Positions 1 to 8,037 of a stretch of DNA of 64,000 bases are shown one piece after another (position 1 is the first letter of the stretch; every line of letters starts with the position of its first letter). The notes beneath the pieces are model-generated. The model searched no databases. It was not told the origin of the DNA and was given only the letters and a program-made list of their open reading frames with translations. Origin of the DNA: Parasphingorhabdus sp. (GTDB lineage: Bacteria; Pseudomonadota; Alphaproteobacteria; Sphingomonadales; Sphingomonadaceae); assembly GCA_030373505.1 (NCBI GenBank), contig JAUCYS010000001.1, positions 370,864 to 434,863 of the forward strand. Direction: 5' to 3'. The position numbers and the translations under genes are program-made.

Positions 1-37
1 ACCTGACGGACCGTTGGTTTTCGACACAGCGGAAATA

Positions 38-75
38 TTAACCGTTTTTGTCATCTTCCTATCGGTGCTTGTAAC
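38..75 (+). promoter_or_regulatory. Composite direct-repeat operator upstream of the Slam-like operon
   Basis: Two 17-bp units separated by CTTC: TTAACCG-N3-TTGTCAT, then CTATCGG-N3-TTGTAAC. The same architecture and spacing recur at 4542-4579. A TATAGC hexamer at 81-86 could be the -10 element, which would place the operator over the -35 region, as is usual for OmpR/PhoB-type activators. The central part (TTGTCAT-CTTC-CTATCGG) also has the 7-4-7 layout of a Pho box, so PhoB is an alternative binder. The repeat is seen directly; the regulator is inferred. Confidence 0.6.
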
Positions 76-138
76 AAGCCTATAGCGCTCTGCTGCCCTA
101 TTCAAATTTCATATTCAATGAAGTTACAGGGGGCTTGA

Positions 139-1470
139 ATGCGCTTTTCCAAAACTGCCGCGATACTTACCATTGCCTTTAATAGCGGCTTGCTGGCCTT
201 CACAGCGACGCCAGCCGCAGCCCAGACCGATCCGGATGTTCAAAGCGCCATGGATCAATTGAATGCGGGTCGGGCCGATGCCGCCTATTCTGCGCTCAAG
301 GTACGGGAAGGCAAGCGCGCGGGTGAGCCCGATTTTGATATGGCGCTGGGACTGGCTGCTCTGGAATCGAGCCGGTTTGGCGAGGCCATATTGGCGTTCC
401 AGCGTGTTCTGGCGGTGCAGCCGGGCAATGCGCGGGCGCAGGCCGAGCTGGCGCGCGCCTATGCGATGGCGGGAGATGTGGATACGGCACGGGCCGAATT
501 TGAAACCGTCCGCGGCGACCCCTCGATTCCCGACCCCGTTCGCAACCGGATTGACGGGGTGGTCCGGCAGCTGGATACGGCGATTGCCGGCGGTGCATCG
601 GAGATCACCGGCTATTTCGATGTCGAAGGCGGCTATGACAGCAATATCAACACCGCGACCGATGCCATTTCGATCACGCTACCGCTCTTTGCCTTTCTGG
701 GCCCTGCCACGCTGAACGGCGCAGCGCGGGAACAGGATGCCGGCTTTTATCAGATTCAGGGCGGTCTCTCGGGCTCGACGCCGCTCAGCCGGCAGACACG
801 CCTGTTCGGTTCGGTGCTCGGCAACTGGCGAGACAATATTGACAGTCGTTTCGTCGATCAGGCTTCGGCGGTCGGTACCATCGGTATCGCCCATAGCCTG
901 GCCAATGGCGATGTCATTTCGCTTTCGGGCCAGGGACAACGCTTCTGGCTTGGCCATAATGGCTACAGGACCAGTGTTGGCGGCGATATCCGCTATACCA
1001 AGCGCCTGTCTAATGATCGCGCGCTGTCGGTCAGCGGGCAATATTTCCGCCTCAACTATGACGGCGCCCCGCTGCAGGATGCGGAGCGTTTCTCCGGCAG
1101 CATCACCTATGCCGACAAGGCAATCTACGGCGGTATCGGCGGCGGCAAGGAAGAGACCCGGCGGCCCGGGGCCGACCAGCTGAGCTATGCCTTTGCCAAT
1201 GCGCAACTGGGCGGCGAATGGAGCCTGGGGGAAAAGGCGTCGCTTATCGCTGGTGCCAGTGTCGAGCATCGCAATTATGACAGCCGCGATCCGCTGTTCC
1301 TGGAGGGACGCAAGGACACGCAATATGATGCGTCGCTCGGCCTGCGCTACCGCTTCACCGACACGATCAGCGTGCGTCCGCGCGTTACCTATACCCGCAA
1401 CGACAGCAATATCGGGCTCTACGACTATGACCGCTGGACCGCCTCTGTCGGTGTCCGCCTGAGCTTCTAG
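139..1470 (+). CDS. Slam-like outer-membrane translocon (TPR plus DUF560-type barrel)
   Basis: The 443-aa protein has a signal peptide ending near AAAQ (about residue 29) and a TPR-type helical domain (about 34-145, with LGLAALESSRFGEAILAFQR and AQAELARAYAMAGD). A C-terminal beta-barrel (about 155-443) opens with the GGYDSNIN motif and ends in a Phe (VGVRLSF), as outer-membrane barrels do. This order matches Slam proteins (surface lipoprotein assembly modifier), which move TbpB-like or hemophilin-like proteins across the outer membrane. The next gene encodes a protein with TbpB-like barrels 31 bp downstream, supporting a translocon-cargo pair. A GGGGG tract precedes the ATG. A generic TPR-porin is the alternative. 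Confidence 0.75.
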   Translation: MRFSKTAAILTIAFNSGLLAFTATPAAAQTDPDVQSAMDQLNAGRADAAYSALKVREGKRAGEPDFDMALGLAALESSRFGEAILAFQRVLAVQPGNARAQAELARAYAMAGDVDTARAEFETVRGDPSIPDPVRNRIDGVVRQLDTAIAGGASEITGYFDVEGGYDSNINTATDAISITLPLFAFLGPATLNGAAREQDAGFYQIQGGLSGSTPLSRQTRLFGSVLGNWRDNIDSRFVDQASAVGTIGIAHSLANGDVISLSGQGQRFWLGHNGYRTSVGGDIRYTKRLSNDRALSVSGQYFRLNYDGAPLQDAERFSGSITYADKAIYGGIGGGKEETRRPGADQLSYAFANAQLGGEWSLGEKASLIAGASVEHRNYDSRDPLFLEGRKDTQYDASLGLRYRFTDTISVRPRVTYTRNDSNIGLYDYDRWTASVGVRLSF

Positions 1471-1501
1471 TTTTAACATAATCACTCTTGGGAGAAACAT
1501 C

Positions 1502-4456
1502 ATGACCCAGATCCAAAGCAGAAACACCAGCTTGCTGACCGACGTCAAACTGGCCAGCGCCAGCGCACTCGCCACAACCCTGTTCGCGATTTTTGTTCCC
1601 GGTTCGCCGCTCTGGGCAGCGGAACTGGTGTTCACCTCTGCGGCAAGCGGCACGCCTTCTGCCGACAATGGCGCGGGCGAACAGCAAATCGCATCGGGCG
1701 TCGTCCAGCTGAAGCTGGATGACGGCACGATGGTCAGCATCATGGGGCCGGCTCGCTATTCGCTGTCGGCAGACGGACAATTGTCGGTACCCAGCGGCAG
1801 CTTTACCGCTTCGGCACCGGCAGGCGCTTCGCCAAAGCCGATTGTCGCCGGCAATGGCAGCCAGATCATTCTGAAGCCCGGCAGCAGCGCCAACGGCAAG
1901 ATCGCCTCCGACGGCAGTTTCTCCGGCTTTGCCCTGACCGGCTCGATGCAGGTGGCCAGCAATGGTGCCAGCAGGACTTTCCCAGCCGGCAAGGCTTTCA
2001 AGTCAGGCAATGGTTCGGGGCCATCTGCGACGATAACCGCTGGTGCCCAGCCCAATCGCAGCGGCGGCCGCACCGCCCTGCAACAGGTTCAGCAGGCCCA
2101 GCGCAACGCTACCCAGTTTCTTGCCAACGCCAGCCAGACCACGCCGACCGCGCTCGGCTTTGCCGGTGTATCGCAGCCGCAGACGTTCATCCCCGGCACC
2201 TTGCAGGGAGCCACAAGCCCGGCGCAGTTCCAGCGACTGGTGCAGGCCCAGACCGGGCAACTTGATCCGGCGCTTGCGCTGCAGTTCATCACCGAGATTC
2301 TGGCGGCCGCACAAAATGGCAATCTGGGATCCTATAGCGGTCTGACGCCAGCGCAAATCCAGGCTTTGCTGTTCAATCTGCAGACCTATGGCGCGCCGTC
2401 CGGTATTTCGCAGTTCCAGCTGCAGGAATTTCTCCGCGCTCTGGGCGCAGCGGGATATACGATTCCCGGCATCAGCGGAAATGGTGCCACTTTTGGCTCA
2501 ATCGCCGACCTGCTGGCGCTGGTAGCCGCTGGCGGCACGATCCCGCCCGGCGATCCGACCGTACAGGCGCTGGTTGATCTGCTGTTTGCCAATGGTTTTC
2601 CTCCGGGGCTCGATATCGACGAGATTGCCAGCCTGTTCCGCCTTGCCGGCTATACCGTACCGCCCCAATATGGCGGCGGTACAGGTGGCACGCCGACCCC
2701 TACTCCAACGCCTACTCCTACTCCTACGCCAACTCCAACGCCTACCCCCACGCCGACACCAACACCCACGCCTACTCCGGGCCCTACAGAGACCCGAAGC
2801 AATCAGCTGACCTATGCCTTCGGTGCGAGCGGATTGGTTGATTTCGGACTGGGAGACGTCAAACTGGTCGACGGAAAGATCCAGAGTTTCGCCAGCAGTT
2901 TTACCGGGACCACTGCCATTGGCGACGCGGAAGTAGCGGAATTTGGCGCGTTTGATGATGTCGCGTTTGCCCGCTGGACCAACGGCACGATCAACGGCAT
3001 CGCTTATGGTCCTAACCAGGGCTTCCATGTAATGTCCGGGACGGCGTCTACCTCGTTCAACCGCTCCGGTCTGCTGACCTATGATCTGGTCGGTTCCACC
3101 CGCGCCACCCTGTCTGACGGCAGCGCGGCACCGGGAACATTTACCGGTAAGCTGGCGATCTCGACCGGCGCGGTCAATCCGATTGGATGGGACCTGGAAC
3201 TGAATGTCGGCAATTATATGTGGCAAAGCTCCACGGTTGGCGGCGCCGCCGATCCCTCGCAGTCGGACTATGTGATCCAGTCCGATTTCACCTTTGGCGG
3301 CGCTGTGCCGATCACCGCTTTTGGAGGTGACGCCTGCAAGGGTACCTGCAACGGCAGTGTCAGCGGCCAGCTATACGGTGCAGACGGTGCCTATGTCGGT
3401 CTTGGCTTCAACGTCAATGACAGCTCGTCCGCCGGATTTGTACAGGCCATCGGTCTGGGTATATTCGCACTGAACGGCGGCGGAACCGATCCCAACCCGC
3501 CTAGCGGCAGTACCCGCTCCGGCCAGTTACTCGCCTATTCCGGTACCCGGGTTGGCATCGATGCCCGCCAGCCGGTTGATGTGACCTATTCCGAAGCGAC
3601 GGGTGCTCCAATCGGCTATGTCTGGACGCTGAACGACTATACGATCGAGAATGAGCACCCAACCATCGGTACCGCCAGCCAGAAGGAGGCCGGCACGGTC
3701 GGAGAGATTATCAGTTGGGTGCGATGGGCCGATGGGACGACAGGCGGATCTCCGGAATTTCCATTCGCTGCCAACCAAGGCTGGCATCTGATCACCGGAG
3801 CACCGCCCACTAACATACCGACCACAGGTACCGTTAATTACGACCTGATCGGCTCGACCGCACCGACCAACCGCGACGGTTCACTCGCACCGGGCAGTTT
3901 TGCTGGCAATCTCGCTGTCGCCTTTGGTGCAACGCCAATGGTGGGATTTGATTTCCAGGTCTCTATCGGCGGTAACGCCTATGGCTTCGGGACACCAGGC
4001 GGCGCAGCGGATCCTAACAATGGCGGTCGTCCGGTTGAACTGACCGGTGAATATGCCAACACATTCGGCTCGGGTCAGGATACGTTTCTGGTTTCCGGGG
4101 GCGGGCCTGTCTGCGGCGGTAGCGGCGATTGCAAAGCCAGCTTCCGGGGTTTCCTGGCGGGCGAAGGTGCCAGTCATGTTGGAGTGAGCTACACTTTTGG
4201 CAATCTTGGATATGACCATCAGGTCGATGGCGTTGCGGCTTTCGGAATCCCGGGATCCTCTCCGACTTCGGCAAGCAATTCTCTCGCTGGCTGGTCCCGA
4301 TGGACAGCAAATACCGATATCGCGGCTGGCGTTGGCAAAGCTGCAGGCATCGGGAGCGCGCCGCGTACCAACGGCAGGCTGGATAATGGCATGAGCCCCG
4401 CAGACAGGCTGGATACGATCAAGGAATGGCTCGGACCGAACTTCTCTTTTCAGTAA
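1502..4456 (+). CDS. FecR-like protein with Thr-Pro linker and two TbpB-like barrel domains; probable Slam cargo
   Basis: The 984-aa protein has a signal-like N-terminus (to about 40, LWAAE) with no lipobox Cys. A FecR-like domain (about 45-170, DGTMVSIMGPARYSLS) is followed by an Ala/Gln-rich helical stretch, a Thr-Pro linker (about 397-426), and two homologous beta-rich domains (about 434-660 and 673-906). Each contains a TYAF/WTL-type start, an ARWTNG/VRWADG segment, LTYDLVGST or VNYDLIGST, and a Cys pair (CKGTCNGSVSGQLYG; CGGSGDCKASFRGFLAG). The second half of that segment resembles the closing strands of TbpB/fHbp barrels. A GGGAG ribosome-binding site lies just before the ATG. It is probably co-transcribed with the Slam-like gene. 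Ligand unknown; iron or heme compounds are a guess from the family. Confidence 0.65.
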   Translation: MTQIQSRNTSLLTDVKLASASALATTLFAIFVPGSPLWAAELVFTSAASGTPSADNGAGEQQIASGVVQLKLDDGTMVSIMGPARYSLSADGQLSVPSGSFTASAPAGASPKPIVAGNGSQIILKPGSSANGKIASDGSFSGFALTGSMQVASNGASRTFPAGKAFKSGNGSGPSATITAGAQPNRSGGRTALQQVQQAQRNATQFLANASQTTPTALGFAGVSQPQTFIPGTLQGATSPAQFQRLVQAQTGQLDPALALQFITEILAAAQNGNLGSYSGLTPAQIQALLFNLQTYGAPSGISQFQLQEFLRALGAAGYTIPGISGNGATFGSIADLLALVAAGGTIPPGDPTVQALVDLLFANGFPPGLDIDEIASLFRLAGYTVPPQYGGGTGGTPTPTPTPTPTPTPTPTPTPTPTPTPTPTPGPTETRSNQLTYAFGASGLVDFGLGDVKLVDGKIQSFASSFTGTTAIGDAEVAEFGAFDDVAFARWTNGTINGIAYGPNQGFHVMSGTASTSFNRSGLLTYDLVGSTRATLSDGSAAPGTFTGKLAISTGAVNPIGWDLELNVGNYMWQSSTVGGAADPSQSDYVIQSDFTFGGAVPITAFGGDACKGTCNGSVSGQLYGADGAYVGLGFNVNDSSSAGFVQAIGLGIFALNGGGTDPNPPSGSTRSGQLLAYSGTRVGIDARQPVDVTYSEATGAPIGYVWTLNDYTIENEHPTIGTASQKEAGTVGEIISWVRWADGTTGGSPEFPFAANQGWHLITGAPPTNIPTTGTVNYDLIGSTAPTNRDGSLAPGSFAGNLAVAFGATPMVGFDFQVSIGGNAYGFGTPGGAADPNNGGRPVELTGEYANTFGSGQDTFLVSGGGPVCGGSGDCKASFRGFLAGEGASHVGVSYTFGNLGYDHQVDGVAAFGIPGSSPTSASNSLAGWSRWTANTDIAAGVGKAAGIGSAPRTNGRLDNGMSPADRLDTIKEWLGPNFSFQ
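2689..2778 (+). repeat. In-frame ACNCCN hexanucleotide tract encoding (Thr-Pro)n
   Basis: A run of near-identical ACG/ACT/ACC-CCN hexamers codes for about fifteen Thr-Pro dipeptides, joining the FecR-like/helical half to the barrel half of the large surface protein. The codons vary (ACG, ACT, ACC, ACA), so it is not a perfect microsatellite, and a change of whole units would keep frame. Confidence 0.9.
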
Positions 4457-4541
4457 ACGCCGCTGCGATCTGTCCCGGTCTTTCGACTCCAGAACCACTG
4501 GAAGGAAGGCCGGGACGAATATTTCAGGATGCCAAGCGAGA

Positions 4542-4579
4542 CTAACAGCATCTGTCATCTTTCTAACAGGGACTGTAAC
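4542..4579 (+). promoter_or_regulatory. Composite direct-repeat operator upstream of the CsgG/SH3-type gene
   Basis: CTAACAG-N3-CTGTCAT, spacer CTTT, then CTAACAG-N3-CTGTAAC. Unit length (17 bp), spacer (4 bp) and order are the same as in the element at 38-75, and the two units here are near-identical. It lies about 105 bp before the ATG at 4685. No strong -10 is visible immediately downstream. Confidence 0.65.
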
Positions 4580-4684
4580 TGGAAAACATCAGGGATCCGC
4601 GTAACTTTTGCGATGCATCAAGCAGCACAGAGCCGCTCAATTGAATGTCTTATTCCATTGCCAAAATAAAAGGGGATTATCACC

Positions 4685-5569
4685 ATGACCAGAAAGAACC
4701 TGTTTTCCGCCACGACTGGCGTACTCGCTTTTGCAAGCCTCGCGGTTTCGCCTGCACAGGCAGCCAAGGAAGATGTGGCGATCGTAAAATGCGAAGCCTC
4801 ATACGGCACGGTCGCGATCGCGGACGGCGATACGCAGGGCTGGAGCAAATTCGGACTGTCGAGTCCTCGCGGAATGCTGGGCGCGATTGTCCAGGAGTCC
4901 GGCTGTTTCACCATGCATACCGGAGCGGACGGCAAACCAGCCGATTATCTGATGTCTGCCATTGCCGGCTCGCAGGAAGAGATTGACCAGACCATGAATA
5001 CCGCCACGAGCCTGATGAAAGGCGGACTCGTCCAGTCAGGTGCAGCCGGCACCATCCTGTCCAAAGTACCCATGGGCGGCGCGCTGATTGGCATGTTCGG
5101 CGGCCTTGGCGGCAAGAAGAAAACCATTTCCGCTGGCTTGCGCCTGATGAACCCGGCCAATGGCCAGACGCTGATTGCGGGCAGCGGCGTCAGCCAGAAA
5201 TCCACGATCCAGATTCTGAAAAGCAGTGACTGGGTGGCGGCGAGCCAGGGGCAATTGGGGCAGTATAGCTCGTCGAAAGACGGCCAGATGGTCACCAGCG
5301 CCTTCGTCGAAGCGTATAACACTCTTGTCTCGCAGGCCGGCGCGTTAAGGAGCGTGCAAAAGGCTGCACCCGCTGCCCCGGCAGCTACGACCTATACGGT
5401 TGCTGTCGCGACGTCGATGCGGGGAAGCGCTTCCGAAACGGGAGCAGAGGTTCGCTCTCTTCGTCCCGATACGGAACTGACTCCGACCGGCAACAAGCAA
5501 GGGCTGTTTGTCGAAGTGACCGACAATTACGGCACAAAGGGCTGGGTTTCAGTCGAAGATCTGCGCTAA
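4685..5569 (+). CDS. Exported CsgG-like protein with C-terminal SH3b domain
   Basis: The 294-aa protein has a signal peptide (ends ...SPAQAA, about 27). A central domain resembles the CsgG/curli-assembly type fold in its VAIVKCEASYGTVAIADG start and the ISAGLRLMNPANGQTLIAGSG segment. There is a Gly-rich hydrophobic stretch (GGALIGMFGGLGGKKK) and an Ala-rich linker. The C-terminal bacterial SH3 domain (about 235-294) carries VAVATSMRGSASETGAEV and GWVSVEDLR. It is periplasmic or outer-membrane associated by prediction. It shares an operator with the Slam-like pair, so a role at the cell surface is likely. A strong terminator follows. The CsgG relation is by pattern only. Confidence 0.55.
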   Translation: MTRKNLFSATTGVLAFASLAVSPAQAAKEDVAIVKCEASYGTVAIADGDTQGWSKFGLSSPRGMLGAIVQESGCFTMHTGADGKPADYLMSAIAGSQEEIDQTMNTATSLMKGGLVQSGAAGTILSKVPMGGALIGMFGGLGGKKKTISAGLRLMNPANGQTLIAGSGVSQKSTIQILKSSDWVAASQGQLGQYSSSKDGQMVTSAFVEAYNTLVSQAGALRSVQKAAPAAPAATTYTVAVATSMRGSASETGAEVRSLRPDTELTPTGNKQGLFVEVTDNYGTKGWVSVEDLR

Positions 5570-5602
5570 TTGCGACCCGAGTGCAGCCTTCATCGCTGAT
5601 GG

Positions 5603-5640
5603 GAAAGGGCGTCCCCCTAGGGGAGGGCGCCCTTTCTTTT
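5603..5640 (+). terminator. Rho-independent terminator after the CsgG/SH3 gene
   Basis: GAAAGGGCG plus TCCCC pairs around a CTA loop with GGGGA plus the CGCCCTTTC arm (one CCC bulge), followed by a TTTT-containing tract. It lies 34 bp after the stop codon. Confidence 0.8.
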
Positions 5641-5924
5641 GCCAGCTGCCGATCAGGATGAACGGAGCCCGGGATGGCGGGCTCATCAATCGGTTTCAGC
5701 TGGGCCTGACGAAATGTTTCGGACCGGTGCATGCTGCGGTTGCATTTTTCACCGTGTTTATGGTCAGCATCGCCGCCGACAAAGCGATCGACAAGTTCCG
5801 GCAATGCATCACGATCCAATCCCTGCAATCGAAATCCTGATGCGACCGGGGCGATGGCAAACAACTCGCCACTATATGCAAAGCGGGTTTCAAAACAAAG
5901 AACAAGGCGGAAATTTCCGAGAAG

Positions 5925-5941
5925 CTAACAGCATTTGTCAC
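5925..5941 (+). promoter_or_regulatory. Half-operator upstream of the response regulator gene
   Basis: CTAACAGCATTTGTCAC matches the first 17-bp unit at 4542 (CTAACAGCATCTGTCAT) in 15 of 17 positions. The second unit, expected 21 bp later, is very degenerate. It could mediate autoregulation of the two-component system. Confidence 0.5.
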
Positions 5942-6012
5942 TGTCTTTTCCTGGTAGACAAACTCTAGAACATGTCTCAATTGTCGCTAAAGAACTGGGA
6001 TAAAATCCTGCA

Positions 6013-6696
6013 ATGACCAACTTGCGCATCTTGCATGTCGAAGACGATGAACAAACGGCCCGCATGGTGAGCGAAATCATGTCGCGTACCGGCGATCGAG
6101 TGACAACCGTCGTCAATGGCAAAGAGGGTCTGCGGCGTGCATCGGAAGAGCCTTTCGATCTCGTCATTCTCGACCGGATGCTTCCCGATATGACGGGAAT
6201 TGATATCGTTACCAAATTGCGCGCCGCTGGCCTTGCCATCCCGGTGCTGATGTTGTCCGCACTGGGTAGAACCGAAAACCGGATTCAGGGTCTGGATGCC
6301 GGCGTCGATGATTATCTTGCCAAACCTTTTGAGGATGAGGAACTGGTCGCCCGGGTTCGTGCCTTGCACCGGCGAGCGACCGGGCAGGCACATAGCGCTG
6401 TTATCATTTTTGGTGATATGGAATGCCATATCAAGGCGCGCACCGCGCATCGCCAGGGCAAGCACATCGCGCTCAGCCCCAAAGAATTTGAGCTGTTCAA
6501 ATATTTCATGCAAAATGCCGGGGAGATTGTGACCCGTGAAATGCTTCTGCACAATGTCTGGAACCTCAATTTCGATCCGCAAACCAATGTCATCGACGTG
6601 AATGTCGGACGGCTGCGGCGCAAGCTGGAAGAGGGTTTTGACAAGCCGGTGCTGGAAACCATATGGGGAGCAGGATATCGGCTGCACGCAGACTGA
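6013..6696 (+). CDS. OmpR/PhoB-family response regulator
   Basis: The 227-aa protein has a receiver domain (about 4-118) with the acidic pocket ED/D (residues 10-12), phospho-acceptor Asp54 in DLVILDRMLPD and the conserved Lys104 (YLAKPFED). A winged-helix effector domain (about 130-226) has ALSPKEFELFKYF and NVIDVNVGRLRRKLEEG, ending GAGYRLH. It binds DNA as a dimer on direct repeats. The histidine kinase starts 2 bp after the stop, so the two form an operon. A half-copy of the Slam/CsgG operator lies 72 bp before its ATG, so it is the obvious candidate to bind those sites. The stimulus is not evident. Confidence 0.93.
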   Translation: MTNLRILHVEDDEQTARMVSEIMSRTGDRVTTVVNGKEGLRRASEEPFDLVILDRMLPDMTGIDIVTKLRAAGLAIPVLMLSALGRTENRIQGLDAGVDDYLAKPFEDEELVARVRALHRRATGQAHSAVIIFGDMECHIKARTAHRQGKHIALSPKEFELFKYFMQNAGEIVTREMLLHNVWNLNFDPQTNVIDVNVGRLRRKLEEGFDKPVLETIWGAGYRLHAD

Positions 6697-6698
6697 CC

Positions 6699-8036
6699 AT
6701 GAGCATATTTTCTTCCTTGTTCGGGCGATTGAGTTTGATCATCGTCCTCGTGTCGGTCCTGTCTGTGGCTGTCCTGTTTGCCATGACCGACTGGATTGTC
6801 CGAACGGAAACCCAGGCACAGATTGCCCGCAGCGTGGATACCGATATCGCCGGTCTCGCTGACATATATATCTCTGGCGGGCCGGCCGAATTGCGGCAGA
6901 GAATGGCCGACCGTCTGGAGCTGCAGTCTCCCGGTGATGCGCGCTATTATATGCTTGCGTCGCCCAACGGCACCATGATCACGGGCAATATCAAATATTG
7001 GCCAAAACTGTCCGCGGAAAACTCGGAGACGGGTCATATCAAACTGCCTGATGGCAAAGAGGTTTTTGCCCGGACCACGCAGCTCAACCCCGACCTGAAA
7101 CTGCTTGTCGGTCGTGACACCGCCGGACAAGCCGCCTTGCTCGGCCGGATCAGAACCGCTTTTCTTCTGGCCGGGATATTGCTGGTGCTGATGTTCTTCA
7201 TCATCGGCTATTATTCTACCCTCCGCCTGAGAAACCGGATCGGAATGTTAAACGACGCATTCCGGGAAATTGGTGCCGGTAATCTGACGACCACAATCCC
7301 GCTCGATCGCGCTGGCGACGAGCTGGACGAACTGGCGCAGCACAGCAATGCCATGATCAAACGTCTCGCCGCGCTGATCGCCGCGCACCGGGATATATCC
7401 GATCACACCGCGCACGAACTGCGCACGCCGCTCACCCATCTGGACAATCGCCTGGTTGCCGCGATGCGGCAGAGTGAGGATGACTCCCATCTCGAGACCC
7501 TGGGCCGGGCCAGGCAGGATATTCGCGATATAATCGCGATGCTGGACTCGCTGCTCGATATCGCATCCAGCCGCGCCCAAAAAGGCGACCGGGCCGGATT
7601 GTCCGAATGCGATGTCACGGAGATTGCCAGTGAAATAGCGGAGCTGTTTAGCGAAAGCGCCGAGGATCTGGGTATCGACTTCAGCACCGATATTGCGTCA
7701 GGAGTGAAGATGATGGCCAATCCTGCTCATCTCCAGCGCATTTTATCCAACCTGCTCGACAACGCGCTTAAATATACGCCCAGAGGCGGCGCGGTTGAGC
7801 TGATGTTGCGACCGGGGCCGATCATCACGGTGCGGGACAACGGGCCCGGCATTCCCGAGCATATGAGGGACAGGATTTTCGAGCGTTTTGTCCGCATCGA
7901 TGGCAATGGAGCGAAGGGACACGGCCTTGGCCTTGCCCTGTCGCAGGCTCTGGCCGAGCGAAACGGCCTGATCATTCGCTGTCACGATGCACAACCCGGG
8001 GCTTTGTTCGAAATCAGACCGGAAAGGAGTGATTGA
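6699..8036 (+). CDS. Membrane sensor histidine kinase, partner of the upstream response regulator
   Basis: The 445-aa protein starts at ATG 6699 (MSIFSSLFGRLSLIIV), 2 bp after the regulator stop; the longer ORF start at 6663 would lie inside the regulator. It has TM1 (about 8-30), a periplasmic sensor loop of about 120 residues, TM2 (about 150-172), HAMP, then HisKA with His239 in HTAHELRTPLTHL. The HATPase_c domain has an N box (NLLDNALKYTPRGG), G1 (DNGPGIPE) and G2 (GAKGHGLGLALSQ). All catalytic motifs are intact. The next gene, a lipoprotein, begins immediately downstream, so a signal-modulating accessory role for that protein is possible. Confidence 0.92.
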   Translation: MSIFSSLFGRLSLIIVLVSVLSVAVLFAMTDWIVRTETQAQIARSVDTDIAGLADIYISGGPAELRQRMADRLELQSPGDARYYMLASPNGTMITGNIKYWPKLSAENSETGHIKLPDGKEVFARTTQLNPDLKLLVGRDTAGQAALLGRIRTAFLLAGILLVLMFFIIGYYSTLRLRNRIGMLNDAFREIGAGNLTTTIPLDRAGDELDELAQHSNAMIKRLAALIAAHRDISDHTAHELRTPLTHLDNRLVAAMRQSEDDSHLETLGRARQDIRDIIAMLDSLLDIASSRAQKGDRAGLSECDVTEIASEIAELFSESAEDLGIDFSTDIASGVKMMANPAHLQRILSNLLDNALKYTPRGGAVELMLRPGPIITVRDNGPGIPEHMRDRIFERFVRIDGNGAKGHGLGLALSQALAERNGLIIRCHDAQPGALFEIRPERSD

Positions 8037-8037
8037 A

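Larger units (their letters stand above)
5570..6012. other. 443-bp intergenic region before the two-component system
   Basis: Holds the terminator of the CsgG-like gene (5603-5640) and a half-operator (5925-5941). A 60-codon ORF at 5658-5840 has a hydrophobic middle (AVAFFTVFMVSIA), but its only AGG abuts the ATG with no proper spacing, so I do not call it a gene. Nothing else is recognisable. Confidence 0.6.

Noticed and set aside
2689-2778. Thr-Pro tract as a phase-variable microsatellite
   Set aside because: Codon use varies along the tract and units are six bases, so slippage would not shift the frame.
4471-4516. GTCCCGG...CCGGGAC hairpin after the large surface protein
   Set aside because: The loop is long and there is no T-run, so it is not listed as a terminator.
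5658-5840. 60-codon ORF in the gap before the response regulator
   Set aside because: A hydrophobic stretch exists, but there is no properly spaced ribosome site and no recognised relative.
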